Of a DNA stretch of 13,530 nucleotides, positions 7,245 to 13,530 are shown in pieces. The translations under genes were made by a program, and so were the position numbers. Within the stretch, counting starts at the first letter, position 1. The number at the start of each line of letters is the position of its first letter. The stretch is from Acidimicrobiales bacterium (GTDB taxonomy: Bacteria > Actinomycetota > Acidimicrobiia > Acidimicrobiales > Acidimicrobilacustridaceae). Under the pieces are notes generated by a model. It was given only the letters and a program-made list of their open reading frames with translations, made no database searches and was not told the origin of the DNA. The DNA lies in contig JALRFT010000015.1 of assembly GCA_023261915.1 (NCBI GenBank), positions 1-13,530 of the forward strand, in the 5' to 3' direction.

Positions 7245-7324
7245 GGAACGCGTGTGTGCCGTCGTCGTGGAGTAGCCCCAAGGGTATGGCGAAGCCCGCA
7301 GCGTTGCTCGGCAAACCATCCGAA

Positions 7325-7340
7325 CCCTGCCGCGACAGGG
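7325..7340 (-). terminator. possible weak hairpin terminator after prfC
   Basis: On the minus strand CCCTG and CAGGG enclose a 6-base loop, starting five bases after the prfC stop. Only TT follows rather than a T-run, so it may be partial attenuation between prfC and cfa, or nothing. Confidence 0.3.
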
Positions 7341-7345
7341 ATTTC

Positions 7346-8971
7346 TCAGCCGGCGAGACCTTCAGCCACGAGACGTTCGAGGACCAGATCGGGCTGTTCG
7401 TCCTCGAGACGCTGCAGCCACATGGTGCTCTCAAACAGGGCGAGCAGCGTGCCGTCGGAGCGGGCCAGGACCCGCACGCCGCGCTGACGACGCAGCGCCT
7501 CGGCACTCGGGGCGTCGGTACGGCGGGCCACCCGATAGGACGTGGGCCGCAGCTCGACGGGAGCACCGAACTCGTTGGTCAACCGGTGCACGGCCACCTC
7601 GAACTGCATGGGCCCGACCGCGGCGAGCACCGGTTCGGACTCGTTCCCCTCCGGGTCCCGCAGCACCTGCACCACACCTTCTTCATCGAGTTGTTCGACG
7701 CCCTTGCGGAACTGCTTGAACCGCGACGTATCAGTAGTGCGGGCGATGCTGAAGTGCTCGGGGGCGAACGACGGAATGGGCGGGAACTCGACCGGGTCGG
7801 CGAGATAGAGCGTGTCGCCCACCCTCACGTCGGTGGCGTTGACGAGACCGACAATGTCACCGGGCCACGCCTCGTCGACCGTCTGGCGCTCGGCGCCGAA
7901 CATCTGGTGGGCGTACTTGGTGGCGAAAGGCTTCGTTGTGCGGGCAATGGTCACGACCATGCCCCGCTCGAACCGGCCCGAGCAGACCCGCAGAAAGGCG
8001 ATGCGATCCCGGTGGGCAGGATCCATGTTGGCCTGGACCTTGAACACGAAGGCCGAAAACGGTGACGCCAGCGGCCGCGGCGTGCCCCCGGCGTCAGGCC
8101 GCGGAGCGGGCGGGGGCACTAGGTCAACCACAGCGTCGAGGAGCATCCCCACCCCGAAATTCGTCAGGGCCGACCCGAAGAACGCCGGCGTGGCTTGGGC
8201 CGTGCGGAAGGCGTCGACGTCGAGATCATCGAGCAGTCCCGCCTCGTCGACGGCCGCCGTCCACGCCCCCCCCTCCTCGCTGGCCGCCCGGTCGGCGTCC
8301 ACGATTTCCTCGGGCGCCACCGTCGCCCCCCGGGCCGTGCGGGTGAAGCGGGTATAGACGCCAGTGCGGCGGTCGATGACGCCGCGGAAGTCCCCGGCGA
8401 TACCGACCGGCCAGGTCACCGGCATGACTCGGAGCTTGAGCATGGACTCGATCTCGTCAACGACCTCGAGGGGGTCACGACCGGGCCGGTCCCACTTGTT
8501 GATGAAGGTGAGCAGCGGCATGCCGCGTTGACGACACACTTCGAACAGTTTGAGCGTCTGGGGCTCGATGCCTTTGGCGGCGTCAAGCACCATCACCGCG
8601 GCGTCACAGGCGGCCAGGACGCGGTAGGTGTCCTCGGAAAAGTCGCGGTGACCAGGAGTGTCGAGCAAGTTCACGACACAGTCTCGGTAGGTGAACTGCA
8701 CCGCCGCCGACGTGATCGAGATACCGCGCTTTTGCTCCAGATCCATCCAGTCCGAGGTGGCTGAACGTCGGCCCGAGCGGGCCTTGACGGCACCGGCCTC
8801 TGACGACAACGCCCCGCCGTAGAGCAGGAACTTCTCAGTCAGTGTGGTTTTGCCAGCGTCGGGATGGGAGATGATGGCGAAGGTGCGACGGCGACGAGCC
8901 TCGACGACGACCATGTCCCCAGACGCGCTGGCGGTCGCGCGGTCACCAGGTTCGACGTCGGGTGCGGACAC
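7346..8971 (-). CDS. prfC: peptide chain release factor 3
   Basis: This 541-residue translational GTPase recycles RF1 and RF2 from the ribosome after peptide release. GTPase motifs are in order: P-loop SHPDAGKTT (35-43), SDWMDLEQKRGISIT (73-87) covering switch I, DTPGHRDFSEDTYR (104-117) with the RF3-type SEDTYR that separates it from EF-G, and NKWD (158-161). The following domains match RF3, including FVFKVQANMDPAHRDR in the beta-barrel domain. E. coli RF3 has 529 residues. The GTG at 8971 is taken as the start because TAGGCT lies six bases upstream, as for a leaderless message; an ATG at 8914 would remove 19 poorly conserved residues and is a real alternative. It lies 17 bases after the esterase gene, so it may also be cotranscribed with it. 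Confidence 0.93.
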   Translation of the reverse strand: MSAPDVEPGDRATASASGDMVVVEARRRRTFAIISHPDAGKTTLTEKFLLYGGALSSEAGAVKARSGRRSATSDWMDLEQKRGISITSAAVQFTYRDCVVNLLDTPGHRDFSEDTYRVLAACDAAVMVLDAAKGIEPQTLKLFEVCRQRGMPLLTFINKWDRPGRDPLEVVDEIESMLKLRVMPVTWPVGIAGDFRGVIDRRTGVYTRFTRTARGATVAPEEIVDADRAASEEGGAWTAAVDEAGLLDDLDVDAFRTAQATPAFFGSALTNFGVGMLLDAVVDLVPPPAPRPDAGGTPRPLASPFSAFVFKVQANMDPAHRDRIAFLRVCSGRFERGMVVTIARTTKPFATKYAHQMFGAERQTVDEAWPGDIVGLVNATDVRVGDTLYLADPVEFPPIPSFAPEHFSIARTTDTSRFKQFRKGVEQLDEEGVVQVLRDPEGNESEPVLAAVGPMQFEVAVHRLTNEFGAPVELRPTSYRVARRTDAPSAEALRRQRGVRVLARSDGTLLALFESTMWLQRLEDEQPDLVLERLVAEGLAG

Positions 8972-8977
8972 CCGGTC

Positions 8978-8983
8978 AGCCTA
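8978..8983 (-). promoter_or_regulatory. candidate leaderless -10 element before prfC
   Basis: TAGGCT on the minus strand ends six bases before the prfC GTG, inside the 17-base gap after the esterase stop. The same hexamer precedes the double-hydrolase GTG at 10813. No clear -35 was found. Confidence 0.35.
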
Positions 8984-8988
8984 TGAGG

Positions 8989-10200
8989 TCAGCGTGCGGC
9001 GGCGTAACAGGCGTTGATGAGATCGAGGCTGCGGTTGTCACCGGCGAGGCCGATGTCCATGCGGTTCATCACGTAGCCGAACGCTAGGCCAGCTTCCGGA
9101 TCGGCCCACCCGACCGAACCACCGGCGCCGAAGTGACCAAAGGACTGCTGGCCGCCAATGGGCGAGGCCGAGGAGTGGACCATGAACCCGAGGCCGAACT
9201 GCACGTCCATGTCCATCAGCACGAAGTTGGGGCCCTCAGTGCGCTGGCGCGTGGCCTCAGCCACCTGACCAGGGGCAAGCAGGCGCACACCGTCCACCTC
9301 GCCGATGCACGCCGAGTACATGCGGGCGATGGAACGGGCGTCGGTGATCCCGTTGGCCGCAGGAACCTCGGCGGCCCGCATGGCCCGGCTGTTCCAGATG
9401 TCGGAATCGGCGAGAGCGAACCCGGGAGCGAACAACGCCTTGCCCAACGGGGTGTCCGGGCCGAGGAAGGCCTTGAACATCTCCACGACCGGATCGGGCT
9501 CTCCGGCCGCCTCAGCCGCCATGGCGTCCACCGACACCGAAGGCGGGATGAACGAGATGAGTCGGCCGACGCGTGGTTCCTCGGCCTCGGGCAGTCCGAT
9601 CCAGAAGTCGAGACCCAGGGGGCCAGCGACCTCTTCGGCGAAGTAGGTGCCCACGCTGCGCTGGGCGACGCGGCGGATGACCTCACCCACCAGCCAGCCG
9701 TAGGTGGTGGCGTGGTAGCCGTGCTTGGACCCCGGTTCCCACGCCGGATGCTGGTTCTCGAGGGCCTCGATGACCGGTTCCCATGAGAGGGCTTCCTCGG
9801 CTGTCATCGAGCCATCGACCCATGCCAGCCCGGCCTGATGACTGAGGATGTGGGCGACGGTGATCTCGTCCTTGCCGTTGCGGCCGAATGCCGGCCAGTA
9901 GTCGGCCACGGGAGCGTCGACATCGATGAGGCCTTCCTGGGCCAGCCGGTTGGCACAGATGGCTGTGGCTCCCTTGGTCGTGGAGAACACGAGCATCAAG
10001 GTGTCCTCATCCCAGGCTGCGCCCGTCTCAATGTCGGCGACACCGCCCCAGAGGTCGACCATCTTGACGCCCTCGTGGTAGCAGGAGAACCCGGCGCCCA
10101 CCTCAAGTCCGTTGGCGAAGTTGGCCGCGAAAACGTCACGCACGCCCTCCCAGCCGGGTGCGGTCCAGCCGTGCACGGTGCTGGCAGTGGTGTCAGTCAT
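8989..10200 (-). CDS. serine beta-lactamase-like hydrolase / EstB-type esterase
   Basis: The 403-residue protein belongs to the class C beta-lactamase-like serine hydrolases (family VIII esterases). Motifs are S-T-T-K at 73-76 (nucleophile Ser73, base Lys76), the HILSHQAGL block (117-125), a tyrosine in GYHATTYG (Tyr162) aligned with the YxN tyrosine of AmpC, and GHFGAGG (355-361) in place of the lactamase KTG triad. YHA instead of YxN and HFG instead of KTG are typical of the esterase branch, so ester hydrolysis is likelier than antibiotic resistance. No signal peptide is visible, which also argues for a cytoplasmic enzyme. The ATG at 10200 has GAGAGGA six bases upstream (10207-10213). It lies 62 bases after fur and 17 before prfC on the same strand. 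The natural substrate is unknown. Confidence 0.88.
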   Translation of the reverse strand: MTDTTASTVHGWTAPGWEGVRDVFAANFANGLEVGAGFSCYHEGVKMVDLWGGVADIETGAAWDEDTLMLVFSTTKGATAICANRLAQEGLIDVDAPVADYWPAFGRNGKDEITVAHILSHQAGLAWVDGSMTAEEALSWEPVIEALENQHPAWEPGSKHGYHATTYGWLVGEVIRRVAQRSVGTYFAEEVAGPLGLDFWIGLPEAEEPRVGRLISFIPPSVSVDAMAAEAAGEPDPVVEMFKAFLGPDTPLGKALFAPGFALADSDIWNSRAMRAAEVPAANGITDARSIARMYSACIGEVDGVRLLAPGQVAEATRQRTEGPNFVLMDMDVQFGLGFMVHSSASPIGGQQSFGHFGAGGSVGWADPEAGLAFGYVMNRMDIGLAGDNRSLDLINACYAAAR

Positions 10201-10237
10201 GAGATGTCCTCTCGCTTGAAGATGATGGTCAATTCTC

Positions 10238-10257
10238 GACGATGGTTACGGATCGTC
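10238..10257. promoter_or_regulatory. inverted repeat between fur and the esterase gene
   Basis: GACGAT and ATCGTC are separated by eight bases, just after the fur stop and 38 bases before the esterase start. The 20-base span is of operator size, and the region is less GC-rich than its surroundings. As a terminator it is poor (6-bp mixed stem, 8-base loop). It does not match a classical Fur or Zur box, so binding by the neighbouring regulator is only a guess. Confidence 0.3.
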
Positions 10258-10262
10258 ATTGG

Positions 10263-10739
10263 TCACTGTTGGCAGTTGGCGCACCAACCGATGAGGTCCA
10301 TGCGGTGGTGACCCACGCTGAACCCACTCTGGTGGGCGACATCGCGGAACACCTCGTCCATGGCGGACTCCAACTCAGACGGCACACTGAAGTCCTTGAC
10401 CGTGCCACACCCGGCACAGATGAGGTGGTGGTGATGGTGACCGGTGAGGTCCTCGGCAAGTTCGAATCGGGTGAATTCGTCATCGGTCACCACACGATCA
10501 ACGACCCCCGCCGCCTCGAGGATCGTCAGGTTTCGGTACACCGACGACTGGGTCAGTCCCTCGTGGCGTTCGAGAACCTCGACCACGGTCAGAGGGTGCG
10601 GGGCGGCGGCGAGGAGTTCGACGAGGGCTCGACGACCCGAGGTGTAGCGCTGATGGTCCCGGGTGAGTCGCACCGCAGCGGCAGCGTGCAGGTCCTCGGT
10701 TCCACCGATGACGTGAGCGCTGGCAGTGTTGGCGGCCAT
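10263..10739 (-). CDS. Fur-family metal-dependent transcriptional regulator
   Basis: The 158-residue protein has an N-terminal winged helix (about 23-95) with recognition helix SSVYRNLTIL (65-74), a hinge, and a C-terminal metal and dimer domain. The latter has five histidines in a row at 101-105 followed by CAGC (Cys108, Cys111), and a second pair CANC (Cys153, Cys156) near the end. Two CxxC pairs form the structural zinc site of many Fur, Zur and PerR proteins; the subtype cannot be fixed from sequence alone. The ATG at 10739 is preferred: TACGAT lies seven bases upstream, suiting a leaderless transcript. An ATG at 10748 would overlap that hexamer, and the frame's further upstream extension shows no conservation. 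Only 73 bases separate it from the divergent hydrolase gene, so autoregulation and regulation of that gene are possible. Confidence 0.9.
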   Translation of the reverse strand: MAANTASAHVIGGTEDLHAAAAVRLTRDHQRYTSGRRALVELLAAAPHPLTVVEVLERHEGLTQSSVYRNLTILEAAGVVDRVVTDDEFTRFELAEDLTGHHHHHLICAGCGTVKDFSVPSELESAMDEVFRDVAHQSGFSVGHHRMDLIGWCANCQQ

Positions 10740-10746
10740 CCGCCGC

Positions 10747-10752
10747 ATCGTA
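10747..10752 (-). promoter_or_regulatory. candidate leaderless -10 element of fur
   Basis: TACGAT on the minus strand is followed by seven bases and then the ATG at 10739, placing the expected transcription start at or next to the initiation codon. No Shine-Dalgarno with room for a leader is present. The -35 region shows no TTGACA-like sequence. Confidence 0.45.
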
Positions 10753-10799
10753 GCGACCCGGGGGCGAACTCCCCGGAGGGCGGTCCTGCCGGTCAGCGT

Positions 10800-10805
10800 T
10801 AGGCT
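10800..10805 (+). promoter_or_regulatory. candidate leaderless -10 element of the double hydrolase
   Basis: TAGGCT is followed by seven bases and the GTG at 10813, the same spacing as at fur on the other strand. The 73-base divergent region 10740-10812 would then hold two back-to-back promoters. No -35 consensus is visible. Confidence 0.4.
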
Positions 10806-10812
10806 CCCCGAC

Positions 10813-12513
10813 GTGCCCACCCCCAGAGATGCCACGTACCCCGACGCGCCTGACATCTCCCCGCCAGCGCCGGGCTACGCCGGTGCCCGGCGGCCGGATC
10901 GCAGCCGGTGGGTCGAAGCCAACGGTCTACGTCTCGCCACCTACGAATGGGGCGACCCCACCGGGCCGGTGATCTTCATGGCCCACGGCGGGTTCGACTT
11001 TGCCGGCACCTTCGACCAACTTGCACCCCGGCTCGCCGACGCCGGTTGGCGGTGCATCTCATGGGACGCCCGGGGTCACGGCCACTCCCAACACGCCCCC
11101 CTGTATTCGTGGACAGCAGATGAACGCGACGCGCTCGCGGTTCTCGACACGGTCACCGACGAACCGGTCGTGTTCCTCGGCCACTCCAAAGGCGGTGGGC
11201 TCATGCTCGACATGGCCCACGCCGTTCCCCACCGGCTCACCCATCTCGTGAACCTCGACGGATTGCCGAGCCGGAACGCCTGGCCGGACCTCGCCGAGCG
11301 GGAACGCACCGTCATGTTGCACAGCGAACTCACGGCGTGGCTGGACCACCGGCGACGGATCGCCTCCGCCGAACGTCCACCGGGCACGATCGCTGAACTG
11401 GCTGCCCGGCGGGCCCGGATGAACCCGCGACTCGATCAGGCTTGGCTTGAGTACGTGGTGCCCATCGGTGCCACCGAATACGACGACGGGTGGCGATGGA
11501 ACATCGACCCGTCGTTGCGCTTCGGTGGATTCGGCCCGTGGCGACCGGAATGGGCGATGGAACATCTCCCCGGCGTCGGCGTCCCGGTGCTCGGCGTACT
11601 CGGTCTCGAGTACGAAATCATGGGCTGGGGTACGACCCCCGACGACGTGCTGGTCAACCTCCCCTCACGCGGTCGCTACGAAGGTCTCGAAGGAGTCGGC
11701 CACTTCGTGCATATCGAGGCACCCGACACGGTGGCCGCCCTCATCGTCGACTTCCTCGGTGACCCCCCGGTGACCGGCGGCGGACGGGAGGCGGCCCGAA
11801 CGACGGCGCCACAGTGGGAAGCCCCGACGGCACCAGACCTTCCCACCGGGGTGACCCCGCTCACCCACGGCAAAGTGCACCTCGCCCTGCACCATCTCCG
11901 GCCGGCGGCCGGCGACACCGACCACCACCCCCTGCTCGTCATCCACGGCCTCGGCGAGCACACCACCGATCTGCCTCCGGAGGCCGAGGCGTGGCCCGGG
12001 CCGGTATTCGGTCTCGACCTCACCGGTCACGGTCTGTCGTCAGTGCCCACTGGGGGTGGTTACACCGCTGAGGTCCTCATGGCCGACGTCGATGCAGCAC
12101 TCGCCGCACTGGGACCATGCACATTGTTGGGCCGGGGTCTCGGCGCCTACGTGGCGCTCCTCGCTGCCGGTGGTCGCCCCGAGTCGGTACGAGGCGCCGT
12201 ACTCGCCGACGGACCCGGTCTGGTCGGTGGCGGCATCCGACCGCACTCACCAACGCTGCCCCGACTGACGTCGGGCACCGGTGCGACCCCCGACCCGGTG
12301 GTGATGCTCGAAATGGCCCGCGACGTGCGCCCACCCGACTACGCCACCGACTACGTCCGTCAGGCGCTCGAATGGTCGGGCCTCGATACCCCCATCGCCG
12401 TGTGCACCCGCGTCCGACCCGAATGGGTGGCGGCTGTCGTCGATCAGCCCGGGGTGCTCGACACCACCGTGCAACAAGCTCTCGCGAGGTACGCCGATGC
12501 GGCTGCTCCCTGA
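10813..12513 (+). CDS. two-domain alpha/beta hydrolase with degenerate second domain
   Basis: The 566-residue protein (numbered from the GTG at 10813) carries two alpha/beta-hydrolase domains. Domain 1 (about 30-315) has MAHGGF as the oxyanion motif, nucleophile elbow G-H-S-K-G (Ser125) and GVGHFVH (His297); the acid is probably a glutamate in GLEYE (266 or 268). Domain 2 (about 355-566) keeps IHGLGEH and DLTGHG, but the elbow reads G-R-G-L-G, so the nucleophile serine is glycine (Gly442, codon 12136-12138), and no catalytic histidine is evident near its end. Domain 2 is therefore probably non-catalytic. The frame extends upstream to a GTG at 10726, but that part overlaps fur, so 10813 with TAGGCT seven bases upstream is preferred. 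The last 17 bases overlap the next gene. The substrate is unknown; epoxide hydrolase, esterase and lipase-like roles all remain open. Confidence 0.8.
   Translation: MPTPRDATYPDAPDISPPAPGYAGARRPDRSRWVEANGLRLATYEWGDPTGPVIFMAHGGFDFAGTFDQLAPRLADAGWRCISWDARGHGHSQHAPLYSWTADERDALAVLDTVTDEPVVFLGHSKGGGLMLDMAHAVPHRLTHLVNLDGLPSRNAWPDLAERERTVMLHSELTAWLDHRRRIASAERPPGTIAELAARRARMNPRLDQAWLEYVVPIGATEYDDGWRWNIDPSLRFGGFGPWRPEWAMEHLPGVGVPVLGVLGLEYEIMGWGTTPDDVLVNLPSRGRYEGLEGVGHFVHIEAPDTVAALIVDFLGDPPVTGGGREAARTTAPQWEAPTAPDLPTGVTPLTHGKVHLALHHLRPAAGDTDHHPLLVIHGLGEHTTDLPPEAEAWPGPVFGLDLTGHGLSSVPTGGGYTAEVLMADVDAALAALGPCTLLGRGLGAYVALLAAGGRPESVRGAVLADGPGLVGGGIRPHSPTLPRLTSGTGATPDPVVMLEMARDVRPPDYATDYVRQALEWSGLDTPIAVCTRVRPEWVAAVVDQPGVLDTTVQQALARYADAAAP
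12486..12489 (+). promoter_or_regulatory. ribosome binding site of the alpha-galactosidase
   Basis: GAGG inside the end of the double-hydrolase gene lies seven bases before the ATG at 12497 and fixes that start. Confidence 0.55.
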
Positions 12514-13530
12514 CCGCCTCGTCGCCACCGACCTCGACGGCGCCACCCTCGGCACCGCCGTCGTCGACGGCAGCGGCTCCTACCAACTCGGACCACTGCA
12601 AGTCGACCTCGATCTCGACTGTGACCATGCCGGATTGCCAGCGTGGTCATGGTCGGTCGCCAATGCCGGTGATCGGCCGGTCCCGGTGTGGTCGGTGGGA
12701 CTCGTACTGCGAGTGGAGCACACCGGACCGCTGCGCATGTTCCGACACGGTTACCAGTCGTGGTCAGCGTGTGACGTGGCCACGCTCGGGATCCACGAGG
12801 ACCCGTCCCACGCCAACTCGTCGGGTCTCGAGCTCATTCAGGGCGTCCACCACGCCGATCAGCGCACCGCCGAGCCCGGCGAACTCCGGTCGGAGTTCGT
12901 GACCGTGCTCGCCGATGCCAGCGTCGAGTCCGGGCCGTTCGCCACCGGTGCCCTGCGAGTCGGGTTCAACGGGGGGGTGAACCATGACGGCACCTTCCGG
13001 TTGCGCTTAGTTGACACCGGTGACACCGAACTCACCACGGAGGCGTTCCTCGGGGGAGCCCGTCTCGATCCCGGGGTTCGCTTCGTCCTCCACGGCGCCT
13101 CCACCGGGAGCGGGGCGCCGGCCTCAGCAATGCTGCGCGACTGGGCCCGTCACGTCGGCATGTTGGGTGGGGCGCGCACCACAGCACCGTTCCAGGTGGG
13201 TTGGTGCTCGTGGTACCACTACTTCCACGGCGTCACCGAAGCCGATCTCCGTTCCAATCTGGCGGCCAGCGACGCGTGGCCGTTCGATGTGTTCCAACTC
13301 GACGACGGGTTCCAGGCCGCCATCGGGGACTGGCTGGTGACCAACGACAAGTTCGAGACCGATCTCGCCGGACTCGCCGCCGCCATCACGACAGCCGGCC
13401 ACACCCCCGGTCTCTGGTTGGCCCCGTTCATCGCCGCTCCCGACGCCCGGGTCCGCATCGACCATCCCGACTGGGTGGCGACCACCCGCGAGACCGGCGG
13501 TCCCCTCCCCGGCATGTTCAACCCCCCGTG
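12497..13530 (+). CDS. GH36-type alpha-galactosidase, 5' part (3' end outside window)
   Basis: The frame runs from an ATG at 12497 to the right edge, giving 344 complete codons; the rest of the gene is outside. Residues 1-220 look like the N-terminal beta-sandwich of clan GH-D enzymes, with the motif HGYQSWS (84-90). The barrel then begins with GWCSWYHYF (235-243), followed by FQLDDGFQ (266-273) and GLWLAPFIA (305-313). In GH36 enzymes the paired Asp of LDDG contact the galactose, while the nucleophile and acid/base Asp lie further on and cannot be checked here. Expected chemistry is release of terminal alpha-galactose from oligosaccharides or glycolipids; a raffinose-synthase-like transfer activity is the main alternative. 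No signal peptide is visible, so a cytoplasmic enzyme is likely. It overlaps the hydrolase gene by 17 bases and has GAGG seven bases upstream, so the two are probably cotranscribed. Confidence 0.85.
   Translation, partial: MRLLPDRLVATDLDGATLGTAVVDGSGSYQLGPLQVDLDLDCDHAGLPAWSWSVANAGDRPVPVWSVGLVLRVEHTGPLRMFRHGYQSWSACDVATLGIHEDPSHANSSGLELIQGVHHADQRTAEPGELRSEFVTVLADASVESGPFATGALRVGFNGGVNHDGTFRLRLVDTGDTELTTEAFLGGARLDPGVRFVLHGASTGSGAPASAMLRDWARHVGMLGGARTTAPFQVGWCSWYHYFHGVTEADLRSNLAASDAWPFDVFQLDDGFQAAIGDWLVTNDKFETDLAGLAAAITTAGHTPGLWLAPFIAAPDARVRIDHPDWVATTRETGGPLPGMFNPP

Noticed and set aside
7233..7319. Upstream extension of cfa by 29 codons to 7319
   Set aside because: GAGGAGG lies five bases before the ATG at 7232, and the extra residues show no match to the family.
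7256..8065. 269-codon open frame on the plus strand antisense to prfC
   Set aside because: It mirrors conserved prfC codons, has no recognisable domain, and shows high Gly/Arg/His content typical of a shadow frame.
8989..10200. Reading the serine hydrolase as an antibiotic-resistance beta-lactamase
   Set aside because: There is no signal peptide, YHA and HFG replace YxN and KTG, and the motifs fit EstB-type esterases better.
10726..10812. Upstream extension of the double hydrolase to a GTG at 10726 (29 more residues)
   Set aside because: It would overlap the 5' end of fur on the other strand, its Arg-rich residues look like antisense translation, and a better start signal lies at 10813.
10740..10856. 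Upstream extension of the fur reading frame to 10856
   Set aside because: It would overlap the hydrolase gene, has no Fur-family similarity before the chosen start, and the TACGAT hexamer fits the ATG at 10739.
12117..12902. 261-codon open frame on the plus strand crossing the hydrolase/galactosidase junction
   Set aside because: It is in another frame than both real genes and is Arg/Pro-rich with no motif; the real genes have clear family signatures throughout.
1..13530. Mobile element, CRISPR array, tRNA or rRNA
   Set aside because: No transposase, integrase, regular spaced repeats, tRNA-like cloverleaf or rRNA sequence was seen in the intergenic gaps, all of which are short.

Overview
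High-GC window (most third codon positions are G or C, several GTG starts) of chromosomal character. The actinobacterial-type Fur regulator, the mycolic-acid-methyltransferase-like CFA synthase, a GluQRS and leaderless-looking gene starts together suggest an actinobacterium, probably from the Acidimicrobiia. That placement is an inference from gene style; no rRNA or tRNA is present to confirm it. No mobile element, CRISPR array or RNA gene was seen.

Layout. (1) 1-669, plus strand: the 3' part of an alpha/beta hydrolase gene. (2) 754-5925, plus strand: a tightly packed operon of pyrE (orotate phosphoribosyltransferase), two tandem paralogous polytopic membrane proteins resembling GT-C glycosyltransferases, and gluQ (glutamyl-queuosine tRNA-Asp synthetase). 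All three internal junctions are 4-base start/stop overlaps (GTGA, ATGA, GTGA). (3) 5931-10739, minus strand, read from the right: a Fur-family metalloregulator, a serine beta-lactamase-like esterase, peptide release factor 3 (prfC) and a cyclopropane-fatty-acid-synthase-like methyltransferase. The last gene converges on gluQ with only 5 bases between the stop codons. (4) 10813-13530, plus strand, divergent from fur: a double alpha/beta-hydrolase-domain protein whose second domain has lost its nucleophile serine, overlapping the start of a GH36-type alpha-galactosidase that runs off the right edge.

The gene functions are mostly housekeeping (pyrimidine synthesis, tRNA modification, translation termination, membrane lipid modification, metal sensing). 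The least described parts are the tandem membrane-protein pair with its shared C-terminal domain, and the hydrolase/pseudo-hydrolase fusion coupled to a glycosidase. Three starts (fur, prfC and the double hydrolase) carry a TANNNT hexamer 6-7 bases before the start codon, as expected for leaderless transcripts, whereas the pyrE, cfa, esterase and galactosidase starts have Shine-Dalgarno sequences. Every intergenic gap is under 120 bases, so no stretch above 300 bases lacks a gene.
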